IMG/VR virus record: IMGVR_UViG_3300025107_000099
Location: 1-25,781 of that record
Source: a virus
DNA: 25,781 bases
Direction: 5' to 3' (one strand)
The position numbers and the translations under genes are program-made. This document shows positions 14,560 to 22,027 of this stretch, piece after piece. Under the pieces are notes generated by a model. It saw only the letters and a program-made list of their open reading frames with translations. It searched no databases and was not told the DNA's origin. Within the stretch, counting starts at the first letter, position 1. Every line of letters starts with the position of its first letter.

Positions 14560-14934
14560 CTAGTCGATTTTCCAAGCGGTATAGACGCTTCGGTAAGTGC
14601 AATCCCAAGTATCTAGAATAACGCCATCTTTACATACTGTAACATGGCCAGTCATCTTCAAAACATATGTCCCGCGCGTATAGAGACCGGTAAAAGTGGA
14701 ACCCTTGATTCGAGGTTCTCCCTTGATTGCTTTAAAGATCAACCGAGGTTTTCCTTCGAAGTATTTGTACAAAAACTCAGTATCTTTATAACTTGTGAAC
14801 TTCCATTCTCGTTTGAGTTGATTGAGTTCTCGTCTGCATTCCATGTAGTCTTTATTCATGGCTGTGCTAATCGCTCTTACCACACAGTCAGTTGTTTTGA
14901 TTCCCTTTGGGTGTGCATTGTATTCTTGGAACAT
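14560..14934 (-). CDS. Putative papain-like cysteine protease, small phage type
   Basis: The ATG at 14932-14934 overlaps the upstream stop as TAATG and has AAAGGGTGG ahead, so I prefer it to a GTG twelve bases earlier. The 124-residue product has TTDCVVRAISTAMNKDY with Cys17 at a helix start, GHVTVCKDG with His97, and ILDTWDC with Asp108, the Cys-His-Asp order of papain/transglutaminase-fold proteins. YVLKMTGHVTV is the usual core strand before the His. It could be a protease, amidase or an inactive relative. No signal peptide, so it acts in the cytoplasm. Substrate unknown. Confidence 0.65.
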   Translation of the reverse strand: MFQEYNAHPKGIKTTDCVVRAISTAMNKDYMECRRELNQLKREWKFTSYKDTEFLYKYFEGKPRLIFKAIKGEPRIKGSTFTGLYTRGTYVLKMTGHVTVCKDGVILDTWDCTYRSVYTAWKID

Positions 14935-15362
14935 TACTTTGACCACCCTTTATTGAACCACTTCACAAGCTCTCTGGAGGAGTTGGTTTGAAACACTGGC
15001 TTTTCGAAACCATCAAGTCTTTCAAAGACTGTATACTTGAAGTCGTTCCACACACAATCAATTTGAACAACGAATAGGTTGTTATTGGTTTCGTTGTCTG
15101 CGATTCTGAAATCATCATAGAGTGGACCATTGAGTGGGCAGTTGTTCTTGAACCAAACATAACTTGTTTCAAGGTCTACCTTTCCACCAGCTTTGAATTG
15201 CTTGATGATGTTACCCATCTTTATTGTTTTGTTTACTAGACTTGAATCTCGACAAAACCAATCGAACCAACCTGCCTTGATTTGAGTTGTTGAATCAGGC
15301 TTATCGAACTCACCTGACTTAAATCTTTGAATCCATTCAGATAACTTGATTTGTTTATCCAT
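14934..15362 (-). CDS. Conserved-looking phage protein of unknown function
   Basis: A 142-residue soluble protein with several aromatic clusters: KAGWFDWFCRDSSLVNKT, TSYVWFKNNCPLNGPLYDDF, VVQIDCVWNDFKYTVFERLD and ELVKWFNKGW. No motif gives a function. It is the first gene after the second copy of the 18-base motif (15395-15412) and is coupled by TAATG to the cysteine protease-like gene, so it heads a small operon. The ATG at 15362 has a GTAGGT site eight bases upstream. Confidence 0.7.
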   Translation of the reverse strand: MDKQIKLSEWIQRFKSGEFDKPDSTTQIKAGWFDWFCRDSSLVNKTIKMGNIIKQFKAGGKVDLETSYVWFKNNCPLNGPLYDDFRIADNETNNNLFVVQIDCVWNDFKYTVFERLDGFEKPVFQTNSSRELVKWFNKGWSK

Positions 15363-15394
15363 CTTGTGACCTACTTTCTACCTTTTGGTATGTA

Positions 15395-15412
15395 TATATA
15401 TCACTCTAAAGA
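15395..15412 (-). promoter_or_regulatory. Conserved 18-base motif before the 142-residue gene (copy 2)
   Basis: Minus strand TCTTTAGAGTGATATATA, differing by one base from the copy at 10674-10691. A TTGATA lies 18 bases before the ATATAT part and could act as a -35. Copies at the head of two phage gene groups point to a common promoter or regulator site. Confidence 0.55.
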
Positions 15413-15448
15413 CCTTTTATATCAAGTCAATTCGACACTAAATGCTTA

Positions 15449-16660
15449 CTATAGTGATAAATTTTGAAAGTCATCAATGTCATTAAGCGATAGCTTCTTA
15501 CCCTTTCGGATCAGATAGCAATTGTCACTTGATCCTTTGTGTCTTATATATCGTTTAACTATCACATCGACGAATCTCTCATCAAGTTCCATTAGATAAG
15601 ATTTTCTTTGAAGCTGATCGGATGCGATCATAGTTGATCCAGAACCACCGAACAAATCGAGTACATATTCATTAACTCTGGAGGAGTTTGCAATTGCTCG
15701 TCCACAAAGTTCAAGTGGTTTCATCGTTGGATGGTCATCATTTCGCTTAGGCTTGTTATATTCCCAGATGGTATCTTGTGTGCGGTCATCAATAAAGTAA
15801 TGAGCTGCACCTTCTTTCCATCCGTAAAGAATAGGTTCGTGTCTCCAGTGATAATCTTGTCTACCTAGTACTAAGGCATTCTTAACCCAGACTAAGCACT
15901 CCGCCAATTTGAATCCTGCATTCTTAAATGCATTTCTAAAGTTGATACCTTCTGTATCCGCATGACAGACATAGATGGCTCCACCAGGTTTGGTTGCTTC
16001 AAACATATTTGTGAATGCGTCATATAAAAAAAGATAGAAGCTGTTATCTTCCATCTTGTCATTCTTAATCTTGCCAGCTGTTCCTTCATAGTCCACATTA
16101 TATGGTGGATCTGTGAAGATCATATCAATCTTTTGTCCATCCAGGAGTTTTTGAACATCTTGTTTCTTAGTTGAGTCACCACACATGACTCTGTGATTAT
16201 CTAATAGATAGATATCACCTAATTCAGAATAGGGTGTTTCACTAACTTCATCAGAAGGATCGAAGTCATCATCACTCGCATTATCTGGGACATCTGACTC
16301 TAACTCTTCAAAACCAAATTGAAGCATATCAATATCGATATTCGAGAGTTCTTCTTCTAGTTTACTAAAATCCCAAGTAGCTAGTTCTGCTGTCTTGTTA
16401 TCTGCCAAACGAAAGGCCTTAATTTGCCCTTCTGTGAGGTCATCTGCAGTAATACAAGGAATAGTGGCCAATCCTAGTTTAAGGCTTGCTTTGAGCCTAG
16501 TGTGGCCGGCAATTATTACTAGATCCTTGGTGATCACTATCGGAACCTTGAATCCGAACTCTTTGATACTATTAGCTACAGCATCGACAGCAGCATCATT
16601 ATTTCTTGGGTTGTTTTCGTATATTAACAACTCCGAGGGTTTCTTCATCACTATGTTCAT
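15449..16660 (-). CDS. ParB-like nuclease domain fused to DNA adenine/cytosine-N4 methyltransferase
   Basis: A 403-residue fusion. Residues about 5-95 are a ParB/Srx-type domain with VIIAGHTRLKASLKLG (49-64). Residues about 150-375 are a beta-class DNA methyltransferase with FTDPPYNVDY (DPPY 184-187) and the SAM-binding VLDLFGGSGST (333-343), the motif order of N6-adenine or N4-cytosine enzymes. Such fusions are common in Firmicutes prophages, as orphan methylases that may protect phage DNA or mark packaging regions. The start overlaps the HTH gene by 62 bases. The ribosome binding site is weak, so an internal ATG (16648) is possible. No partner nuclease is adjacent. Confidence 0.92.
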   Translation of the reverse strand: MNIVMKKPSELLIYENNPRNNDAAVDAVANSIKEFGFKVPIVITKDLVIIAGHTRLKASLKLGLATIPCITADDLTEGQIKAFRLADNKTAELATWDFSKLEEELSNIDIDMLQFGFEELESDVPDNASDDDFDPSDEVSETPYSELGDIYLLDNHRVMCGDSTKKQDVQKLLDGQKIDMIFTDPPYNVDYEGTAGKIKNDKMEDNSFYLFLYDAFTNMFEATKPGGAIYVCHADTEGINFRNAFKNAGFKLAECLVWVKNALVLGRQDYHWRHEPILYGWKEGAAHYFIDDRTQDTIWEYNKPKRNDDHPTMKPLELCGRAIANSSRVNEYVLDLFGGSGSTMIASDQLQRKSYLMELDERFVDVIVKRYIRHKGSSDNCYLIRKGKKLSLNDIDDFQNLSL

Positions 16661-17117
16661 TAATCCAAGTTTCCTCGCCTTTTTCTATGCGTTTAAGCAT
16701 GATGTCAATTTCTTCTTTACGTTCGTTGTATTCACGTCCGAACTTTATTATTAATAAGTATTTGATAGCATTAAAATCGGGTAGAGCTTTCTTCTTAGTT
16801 TTCACAAGTCGCTTCTTTGTACCCGATGATGTTTCTTCAATGATGGTTTGTACTTCCTCATACTCCATACCAACAGCTCGTTGGAACAAGGCATCCATGA
16901 GCTTATACTTAAGTTCATCATCTCCATTGATAAATGCTTGATTTAGTCTGGGATGAGATCGTTTCAATTTGATAAGTGTGTTCTCACTTAGGTTCATGGC
17001 TTTGGCGATATCCTTTTGGATAATCCGCCTTGCTACCATATCTTGAATACTTTTTATTCGTTCATCAAGTACTCCATCAGCCTCCCATTGCTGATATGTA
17101 TCCAGTACCTTTGGCAC
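16599..17117 (-). CDS. Phage HTH protein, terminase-small-like or transcriptional regulator
   Basis: A 172-residue basic protein from GTG 17115-17117. Residues about 30-60, RRIIQKDIAKAMNLSENTLI onward, form a helix-turn-helix; later residues are charged helices (ERKEEIDIMLKRIEKGE). This type is found beside ParB-methyltransferase fusions in Firmicutes prophages and is variously called regulator or small terminase. Because a P27 small subunit accompanies terL elsewhere, a DNA-binding regulatory role is more likely. It is the first gene after the terminator at 17201-17233; its own promoter is not evident. Confidence 0.75.
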   Translation of the reverse strand: MPKVLDTYQQWEADGVLDERIKSIQDMVARRIIQKDIAKAMNLSENTLIKLKRSHPRLNQAFINGDDELKYKLMDALFQRAVGMEYEEVQTIIEETSSGTKKRLVKTKKKALPDFNAIKYLLIIKFGREYNERKEEIDIMLKRIEKGEETWINEHSDEETLGVVNIRKQPKK

Positions 17118-17200
17118 ATCGATTCCAACCTTTCAGGGTTCAGTAAATTTATCAAAAACTGAAGTTATCCAAGGGTTGAATACTACATATTTTTCTGCAA

Positions 17201-17233
17201 AAGAAAAGAAACCCCCTGTTTTTGAGAGTTTCT
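17201..17233 (-). terminator. Rho-independent terminator before the HTH gene
   Basis: Minus-strand AGAAACTCTC pairs with GGGGGTTTCT (including G-T pairs; arms 17224-17233 and 17207-17216) and is followed by TTTCTTTT. It ends both the small RNA unit (17201-17270) and read-through from the PHP-ATPase operon. Confidence 0.8.
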
Positions 17234-17270
17234 ATCTTCTAGGCTTCATCTAAAGCCAGTATTCCACGCT
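17201..17270 (-). ncRNA. Predicted small RNA of about 70 nt, unknown class
   Basis: A promoter (17277-17305) and a terminator (17201-17233) are only about 45 bases apart, too close for a gene. The predicted RNA starts near 17270 with AGCGTGGAATACTGGC. It contains a hairpin GGCTT-TAGATG-AAGCC (minus strand, about 17257-17242) and ends with the terminator hairpin. No open frame with a ribosome binding site is inside. It is not a tRNA and no known class was recognised. Possibilities are a regulatory antisense RNA, a phage antitermination element or part of the adjacent defence block. Confidence 0.55.
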
Positions 17271-17276
17271 AATTGT

Positions 17277-17305
17277 AGTATATGAAATATGTCAATTTTT
17301 GTCTA
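17277..17305 (-). promoter_or_regulatory. Promoter of the small RNA unit
   Basis: Minus-strand TAGACA (17305-17300) and TATACT (17282-17277) are separated by exactly 17 bases, each one change from consensus. An embedded TTGACA in the spacer has no fitting -10. Confidence 0.7.
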
Positions 17306-17482
17306 CATGCCGGCGGCACAATAATCTTAGCAAAGTCGCGCTTTTTAACGTTTCTTGCCATAGTACTTGAAGCATACTTGACAACTACTTTAACCACACT
17401 TGTTATTAACTTGCCTTATAGTTGGCATTACTGTTCACAAGTATTATCGGTAGCCACAATGATTTTTACTTTTAATTCTCGA
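17283..17482. other. Gap without a gene, possible decayed coding remnant
   Basis: About 200 bases between the small protein's stop and the small RNA promoter. One minus-strand frame would be long apart from two nearby stops, with fragments such as KVKIIVATDNTCEQ and KKRDFAKIIVPPACRQ. I do not recognise the protein. A plus-strand frame here lacks a ribosome binding site and runs into the neighbouring gene, so I do not call it. It could be debris left when the defence block was inserted. Confidence 0.3.
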
Positions 17483-17764
17483 TTAATTACTTTGAACGTT
17501 TTGAGTTTTTATAAAATCAGCCAACTCGATTACTTTAAGGTTGTAATCTGCGACTAGAGCAGTTACTAGATTAACCAATTCGTTTTCAGCCTCAGATGGA
17601 TCATTAATTGTGTTTTTTAATGTTATCTCTTCTTCTAGATTCTTGCTTAGTAAAAGTTCAATGAATTTAGAAAAAGTTATAGATTCATCCATTTTGTATA
17701 CTTCAATTATTTCTTGATTCATAATTGCAATTCCTTCGGTTACTCTAGATATTGTTATTTCCAT
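17483..17764 (-). CDS. Small acidic partner protein of the PHP-ATPase
   Basis: A 93-residue acidic, largely helical protein (IIEVYKMDESITFSKFIELL, EAENELVNLVTALVADYNLK). No motif is recognised. Its ATG (17762-17764) lies 20 bases inside the end of the PHP-ATPase gene and has an AGGAGA site, so the two are coupled. Small acidic proteins paired with SMC-like ATPases in defence loci may be regulators or antitoxin-like partners; here that is inference. It is the last gene before the terminator at 17201-17233. Confidence 0.7.
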   Translation of the reverse strand: MEITISRVTEGIAIMNQEIIEVYKMDESITFSKFIELLLSKNLEEEITLKNTINDPSEAENELVNLVTALVADYNLKVIELADFIKTQNVQSN

Positions 17765-20216
17765 ATTCTTCTTCTCCTAAGATATTTCCATATTTTTTGT
17801 TTCTGTTCGAAAATGATGGTTTACCACCGTCTAATATCTTCATGATATTAAGTTTATCATCAACATTTTCAATAAAATAATTAGTGTATGTGATATTGCC
17901 ATCATTTTCAGCATAAATATAATTAAATGCATCACCATAAACTGCTACTGATGGGTTATGTGTAACAAAAATCAGCTGTTTATCTCGTTTTTTTGACTTA
18001 ATTAATGGAACGAGGTAATTACTTATATAATCATTATCAATATTATCTTCTGGTTGATCAAACATAAGAATGCTTTCAGAAAGATCAAAAATTAAATCAA
18101 GATAGGCAACGCTTTGCATGCCTAAGGATGCGTTAGATAAGTTGGTGATTGACCCCTCATCTAATAGTTTCAAAATATCATTGTAATTATTAATCTCTAA
18201 ATTTGGAACCGACTTGCTGTTCATTTGATAGAACTCTTTCTTAGGTAAAAATATATCACTGTTTATGAACTTTTTCAAACCATCTGTCATATTCGATACT
18301 GTAGATTTTAGATTTTTTTCACCATTAACATATTTTTCTAGTAATGTAATAGAATTCGTATCGTTCTTTAGCTTTGATATTGAGTTTGTTAATTCTTCAA
18401 CGAGCAGATCAGTAATGTTATCTGGAATTTTATATGTAGTAACAAACATATATTTATTTACAATGGCTTTACCTATTTGTGGAGCATCTAAAGTGAAATT
18501 ATTCAGCAAATGTTTTAATTTATTAAACTCAAGCAAAATTGAAAAGTTATTTTTTAGACTGGTCAATATTTGATTAATCTCACGTCTTAGATCTGTCATA
18601 ACTCTCTGCAGTTCAGTTTTCCCCTTATTTACTACACCAATTCTTGTGTTATGGTTGTCAAAAATGGAATTGTAGAGATCATATAATTTCTTGAAATATG
18701 CGTGATTTTTTTTCAAGACTGAGAGCTGAACACTTATACGTTCACTGTTTATTCCTGTTGAAGAAATATCGGTCTTTATTTTATTCAACATCGTTTCAGC
18801 ATTAGTGAAATATCCATCAATTGTGGTGAAGTTGAGTTTATTGTGAATAGTAAAAGTGAAGAAATCCAGTCTCCTAATTTGCTTGACTATTGAAGTTATG
18901 CTCTTGTAGTTTTTATCGTATGGTTTAACCCCTAGAGCAATAGATAGTACTAGTTCCAACTTTGATTTGTCATATGGTGCAAGTATCGGAAACTTACTAG
19001 AAATTGTTTGTAATGCTCTATCTGGGTTCTCGTAAACCTCTTTAATTTTATCCTGCTTTATTATAGCTATTGATGATAACTGTCCTTCTGAAAGTGGGAT
19101 TCCATCATAGTAATTACCAGAAATGTTTTTAATGTCAAATGCTTTATATTCTTTAATATCCAAACTCTCGCGATTACTTAATCTTTCAATAACAGATAGT
19201 AAAAGCGATTTACCGCTACCACGTTTCCCTACTATAACATTCAAACCAGGTGAAAATTGGATGGGATGTTGAACGCCTTTCATACTAAACTGTACGGAAC
19301 CAAGTATATTACCAGGAATAACCACTTCGTTATCAGTAGTTCTTATGATTCTCGACTTAGGATCAAGAACAGCCATTTCAAACGAATCAAAATATGTATC
19401 GTAAGATCCGAAAATGAAGTTATTCAAAACTGGTGAGTAAGGTTCGGAGTTGTGCCAATCACTAAAAGTAAAATATGAGAAATATGAACCGTAGTTAACA
19501 ATATACTCATACAATGCCTTCTCGTCATCTTCAAGCGTGTAGTTTACATCATGGATTCTTTTTCTGATATTATCGAGTAATGTTTTTCTATCTTGCTCTG
19601 TCTTATCATTAAGTATCTCATCAGCTCTTACTGAATGTGTATAAAAGTTTGCTGCCCATTCATTTTGGCTGATTTCATTAAAGCTCGGTCTAACATCATA
19701 TGCGCTAAAAATTTTATACATCGCAAATTTGTATATATCATCTTTAGAAATATCGTCGAGATACTTTAAAACATCAACAATCCCTTTCGCTTTATTACCT
19801 TCGGGTATAAGTATAAACTTCGTTTTTAACCGAAATAATCCAGCAATTATCTCACTTAATAATGGTTTTTTCCCGTCTTTGTAAAGTTCAGTAATAATAG
19901 GGTTTATTTTTGTCATATCGACATTTGGAGAAAAATATGTTCCCATTTGAAAAAAGTTATTAGTGTCTACATAAACATCTAACTCAACCCCATAAATCAG
20001 TCTAATATTTTTATCCATTATATAATCTGTCAGTTTCGAATAAAAATCACAATCGAAAACATTATGATCAGTCACACTAAAAACTTCAACACCAGCATTA
20101 AGCAATATGTTTGCAAAAGATTGTGCATCCATTTCTTTGACTCTACCATTATCCTTGTGTTTTGAAGCAAATGAATGCATATGTAAATCATACTTAAGCC
20201 ATTTCGATTTGTTCAT
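17745..20216 (-). CDS. PHP-domain/SMC-like ATPase, defence-type (TrlF-like)
   Basis: An 823-residue two-part protein. Residues 1 to about 280 are a PHP metal-dependent phosphoesterase domain: YDLHMHS (His12, His14), FSVTDHNVF (Asp50, His51), GVELD (Glu78) and FSDWHNS (Asp253, His255) give nearly the full PHP metal ligand set. From about 310 is an ABC/SMC-type ATPase: VIVGKRGSGKSLLL (Walker A 330-337), a long helical region about 430-650, then ILMFDQPEDNID (Walker B about 716-724) and FVTHNPS (switch His753). The plan resembles TrlF-family ATPases seen near restriction-modification genes. It probably couples DNA or RNA sensing by the ATPase to PHP nuclease or phosphatase action. GGAGGGG precedes the ATG. 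It is separated from the methyltransferase by a terminator (20252-20280); its own promoter is weak by eye (TATAAT at 20245-20250). Confidence 0.88.
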   Translation of the reverse strand: MNKSKWLKYDLHMHSFASKHKDNGRVKEMDAQSFANILLNAGVEVFSVTDHNVFDCDFYSKLTDYIMDKNIRLIYGVELDVYVDTNNFFQMGTYFSPNVDMTKINPIITELYKDGKKPLLSEIIAGLFRLKTKFILIPEGNKAKGIVDVLKYLDDISKDDIYKFAMYKIFSAYDVRPSFNEISQNEWAANFYTHSVRADEILNDKTEQDRKTLLDNIRKRIHDVNYTLEDDEKALYEYIVNYGSYFSYFTFSDWHNSEPYSPVLNNFIFGSYDTYFDSFEMAVLDPKSRIIRTTDNEVVIPGNILGSVQFSMKGVQHPIQFSPGLNVIVGKRGSGKSLLLSVIERLSNRESLDIKEYKAFDIKNISGNYYDGIPLSEGQLSSIAIIKQDKIKEVYENPDRALQTISSKFPILAPYDKSKLELVLSIALGVKPYDKNYKSITSIVKQIRRLDFFTFTIHNKLNFTTIDGYFTNAETMLNKIKTDISSTGINSERISVQLSVLKKNHAYFKKLYDLYNSIFDNHNTRIGVVNKGKTELQRVMTDLRREINQILTSLKNNFSILLEFNKLKHLLNNFTLDAPQIGKAIVNKYMFVTTYKIPDNITDLLVEELTNSISKLKNDTNSITLLEKYVNGEKNLKSTVSNMTDGLKKFINSDIFLPKKEFYQMNSKSVPNLEINNYNDILKLLDEGSITNLSNASLGMQSVAYLDLIFDLSESILMFDQPEDNIDNDYISNYLVPLIKSKKRDKQLIFVTHNPSVAVYGDAFNYIYAENDGNITYTNYFIENVDDKLNIMKILDGGKPSFSNRNKKYGNILGEEEYGNNNI

Positions 20217-20251
20217 TATATTATCCCCTCCTTGACTCGTCGTAATTATAT

Positions 20252-20280
20252 AAAAAAAACTCTATAAGATTATTATAGAG
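20252..20280 (-). terminator. Rho-independent terminator after the R-M operon
   Basis: Minus-strand CTCTATAA and TTATAGAG pair perfectly around a five-base loop and are followed by eight T residues. It lies 125 bases past the methyltransferase stop and 36 bases before the PHP-ATPase start, so the two defence units are probably transcribed separately. The 124 bases between it and the methyltransferase stop are AT-rich and hold nothing I can name. Confidence 0.85.
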
Positions 20281-20404
20281 CTAATACATGATAAATACAA
20301 AATTTATTTATATTTAACACATTCCAATATTCGTTTTTTTGAAGTAATCAAATACAAATTTTGTGATTTTGCCAGATGTTGAAAACATTCTTATGTCATT
20401 TGTA

Positions 20405-22027
20405 TTAATGTGTTCTTGATAATCGTCTGGTTTGCAATTTCTTCCAAATATTACGGAATTCCTTACATGTTTTATCACTAATTCCCAAAATATCAATCAA
20501 AATGACACTATCAATAAGATCCATCACAACTTCAATAGCACTTCCTTTGCGAATTAAATCGTCTACTTTTTTGAGTGTCTCTAGCAATAAAGCATTATCA
20601 ATATTATCGATAATAGGCAAATAAATATCTCCTACTTCACTCGGTAAAATTTCAAGTACTCCACCACCATAACTACGACCGTTAATTTCAGTGAATGTCA
20701 TAGATATGCTATTATAATAAGACAGCAATACTATATTTGGATTCACTCCTTCACGAAATTTTATTCTGTGCATAGTATCAGTCGATATCGCATTGATCTT
20801 ATTGATGACAAATTTAGGATATAGATTGTTTCTTCTTAAGAAAAAAGCGTCAGGAATCCAAATTGAAGGTACAACGTACCATTTATCACGTATTCTACAT
20901 TTATAACCAGTATTTGCTTCGTTATTTACACCATACTCGATGTACTTTTTGTACCCATCTTTCAAAAGATTATCATTTTCGGGAAAATGAACTAAATATG
21001 ATCTTCTACCTTTTTTGACATTAAATTCTGCATCACTTTTTGTATAGAAAATACCATGGACATGTGAACTTTTACCTATTAACGGTATACAAACTTCACT
21101 TAGATCGTAATTAATTTTAGTTTCATCAGTAACTGAAAAATATGAGTTGTTTCCAGTTGTGACACCTACATTGATTATCGCATAATCAGAAAATTTCTTA
21201 AAACGAGCATCTTTCTTTATGGAAGATATAGCCGAAATTTCACTGCTATCCACAAAGTATTTTGTCCATTTTTCTGAAGTATTATTTGTTTTTATAAAAG
21301 GTATAGTGTCAATATCTAGGTTATCAATATCAGAAACATTTGTCATTTGTATGACTCGGATTCCTTTATGTTTTAATCCTTTTTTTGCAATGAGAACTAC
21401 AACCTCTTGCTCAATGTCCGAAAATATTAACTCTGTAAATGTGAGCAAAGTAATCTCACTGTATTTAGAGATTAACAGATCACGCAATTGTCTAGCGTAT
21501 ACAACTTGTAGCAACTCTGCTGGTAAGACAAAAACCATTGTACCATTATTGCTCAAAAGGGTTGTTGATGCCACTACAAAGGCAACCCATGAATTTATTA
21601 GTTTATTAGGGACTAGTCCTTCATGAATTAGCATTTCTGACATTTCATTTCTTTGTAATTCTGTTAAATATTGATATCTGATATATGGTGGATTCCCTAT
21701 GATTAAATCAAATGAATTATTTATATTATCTAAGTAAAACTTAAAAAAATCTTCATGGACTATTTCTATATTAGATTTACTCCCATATTTTACAGAAAGC
21801 TTTGTGGTCTCTTCTTCGTTAATTTCAACTGCTGTAATCTTTGTACTTTTTCTCAATCCTGACTCAATTATTGCGTCTATAAAAACACCGTCACCGCAAC
21901 TCGGTTCAAGTACGTTTTTATAGTCGGATAGACGTATGAATTTGTTAACTATAGAAGTAGCTAAATCATACGGTGTATAATACGCTCCTCTTAGTTTGAT
22001 CTCTTCAGTATTACTCTTTAGCTTCAT
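20405..22027 (-). CDS. Eco57I-type adenine-N6 DNA methyltransferase
   Basis: A 540-residue enzyme. RGAYYTPYDLATSIV opens the methylase fold, VLEPSCGDGVF (39-49) binds SAM, and LIIGNPPYIRYQYL (NPPY 112-115) is the catalytic motif of gamma-class N6-adenine methyltransferases. Residues about 250-480 are the likely target recognition region, including INVGVTTGNNSYF; the C-terminus ends with a basic helix. It overlaps the type IIG gene by ATGA (22024-22027), so the two are translated together. It is probably the modification partner, or modifies the second strand or half-site. No nuclease motif of its own was seen. Confidence 0.92.
   Translation of the reverse strand: MKLKSNTEEIKLRGAYYTPYDLATSIVNKFIRLSDYKNVLEPSCGDGVFIDAIIESGLRKSTKITAVEINEEETTKLSVKYGSKSNIEIVHEDFFKFYLDNINNSFDLIIGNPPYIRYQYLTELQRNEMSEMLIHEGLVPNKLINSWVAFVVASTTLLSNNGTMVFVLPAELLQVVYARQLRDLLISKYSEITLLTFTELIFSDIEQEVVVLIAKKGLKHKGIRVIQMTNVSDIDNLDIDTIPFIKTNNTSEKWTKYFVDSSEISAISSIKKDARFKKFSDYAIINVGVTTGNNSYFSVTDETKINYDLSEVCIPLIGKSSHVHGIFYTKSDAEFNVKKGRRSYLVHFPENDNLLKDGYKKYIEYGVNNEANTGYKCRIRDKWYVVPSIWIPDAFFLRRNNLYPKFVINKINAISTDTMHRIKFREGVNPNIVLLSYYNSISMTFTEINGRSYGGGVLEILPSEVGDIYLPIIDNIDNALLLETLKKVDDLIRKGSAIEVVMDLIDSVILIDILGISDKTCKEFRNIWKKLQTRRLSRTH

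Noticed and set aside
17420-17455. ATG frame starting MPTIRQ, like the start of ribosomal protein S12
   Set aside because: It stops after 12 codons and the similarity ends after six residues; chance.
17282-17557. Plus-strand open frame of 91 codons with hydrophobic stretches
   Set aside because: No ribosome binding site, it runs antisense into the 93-residue gene, and a minus-strand promoter overlaps its start.
20314-20496. Minus-strand 60-codon frame overlapping the end of the methyltransferase
   Set aside because: No ribosome binding site, and the methyltransferase already ends with a normal basic helix, so no frameshift needs to be invoked.
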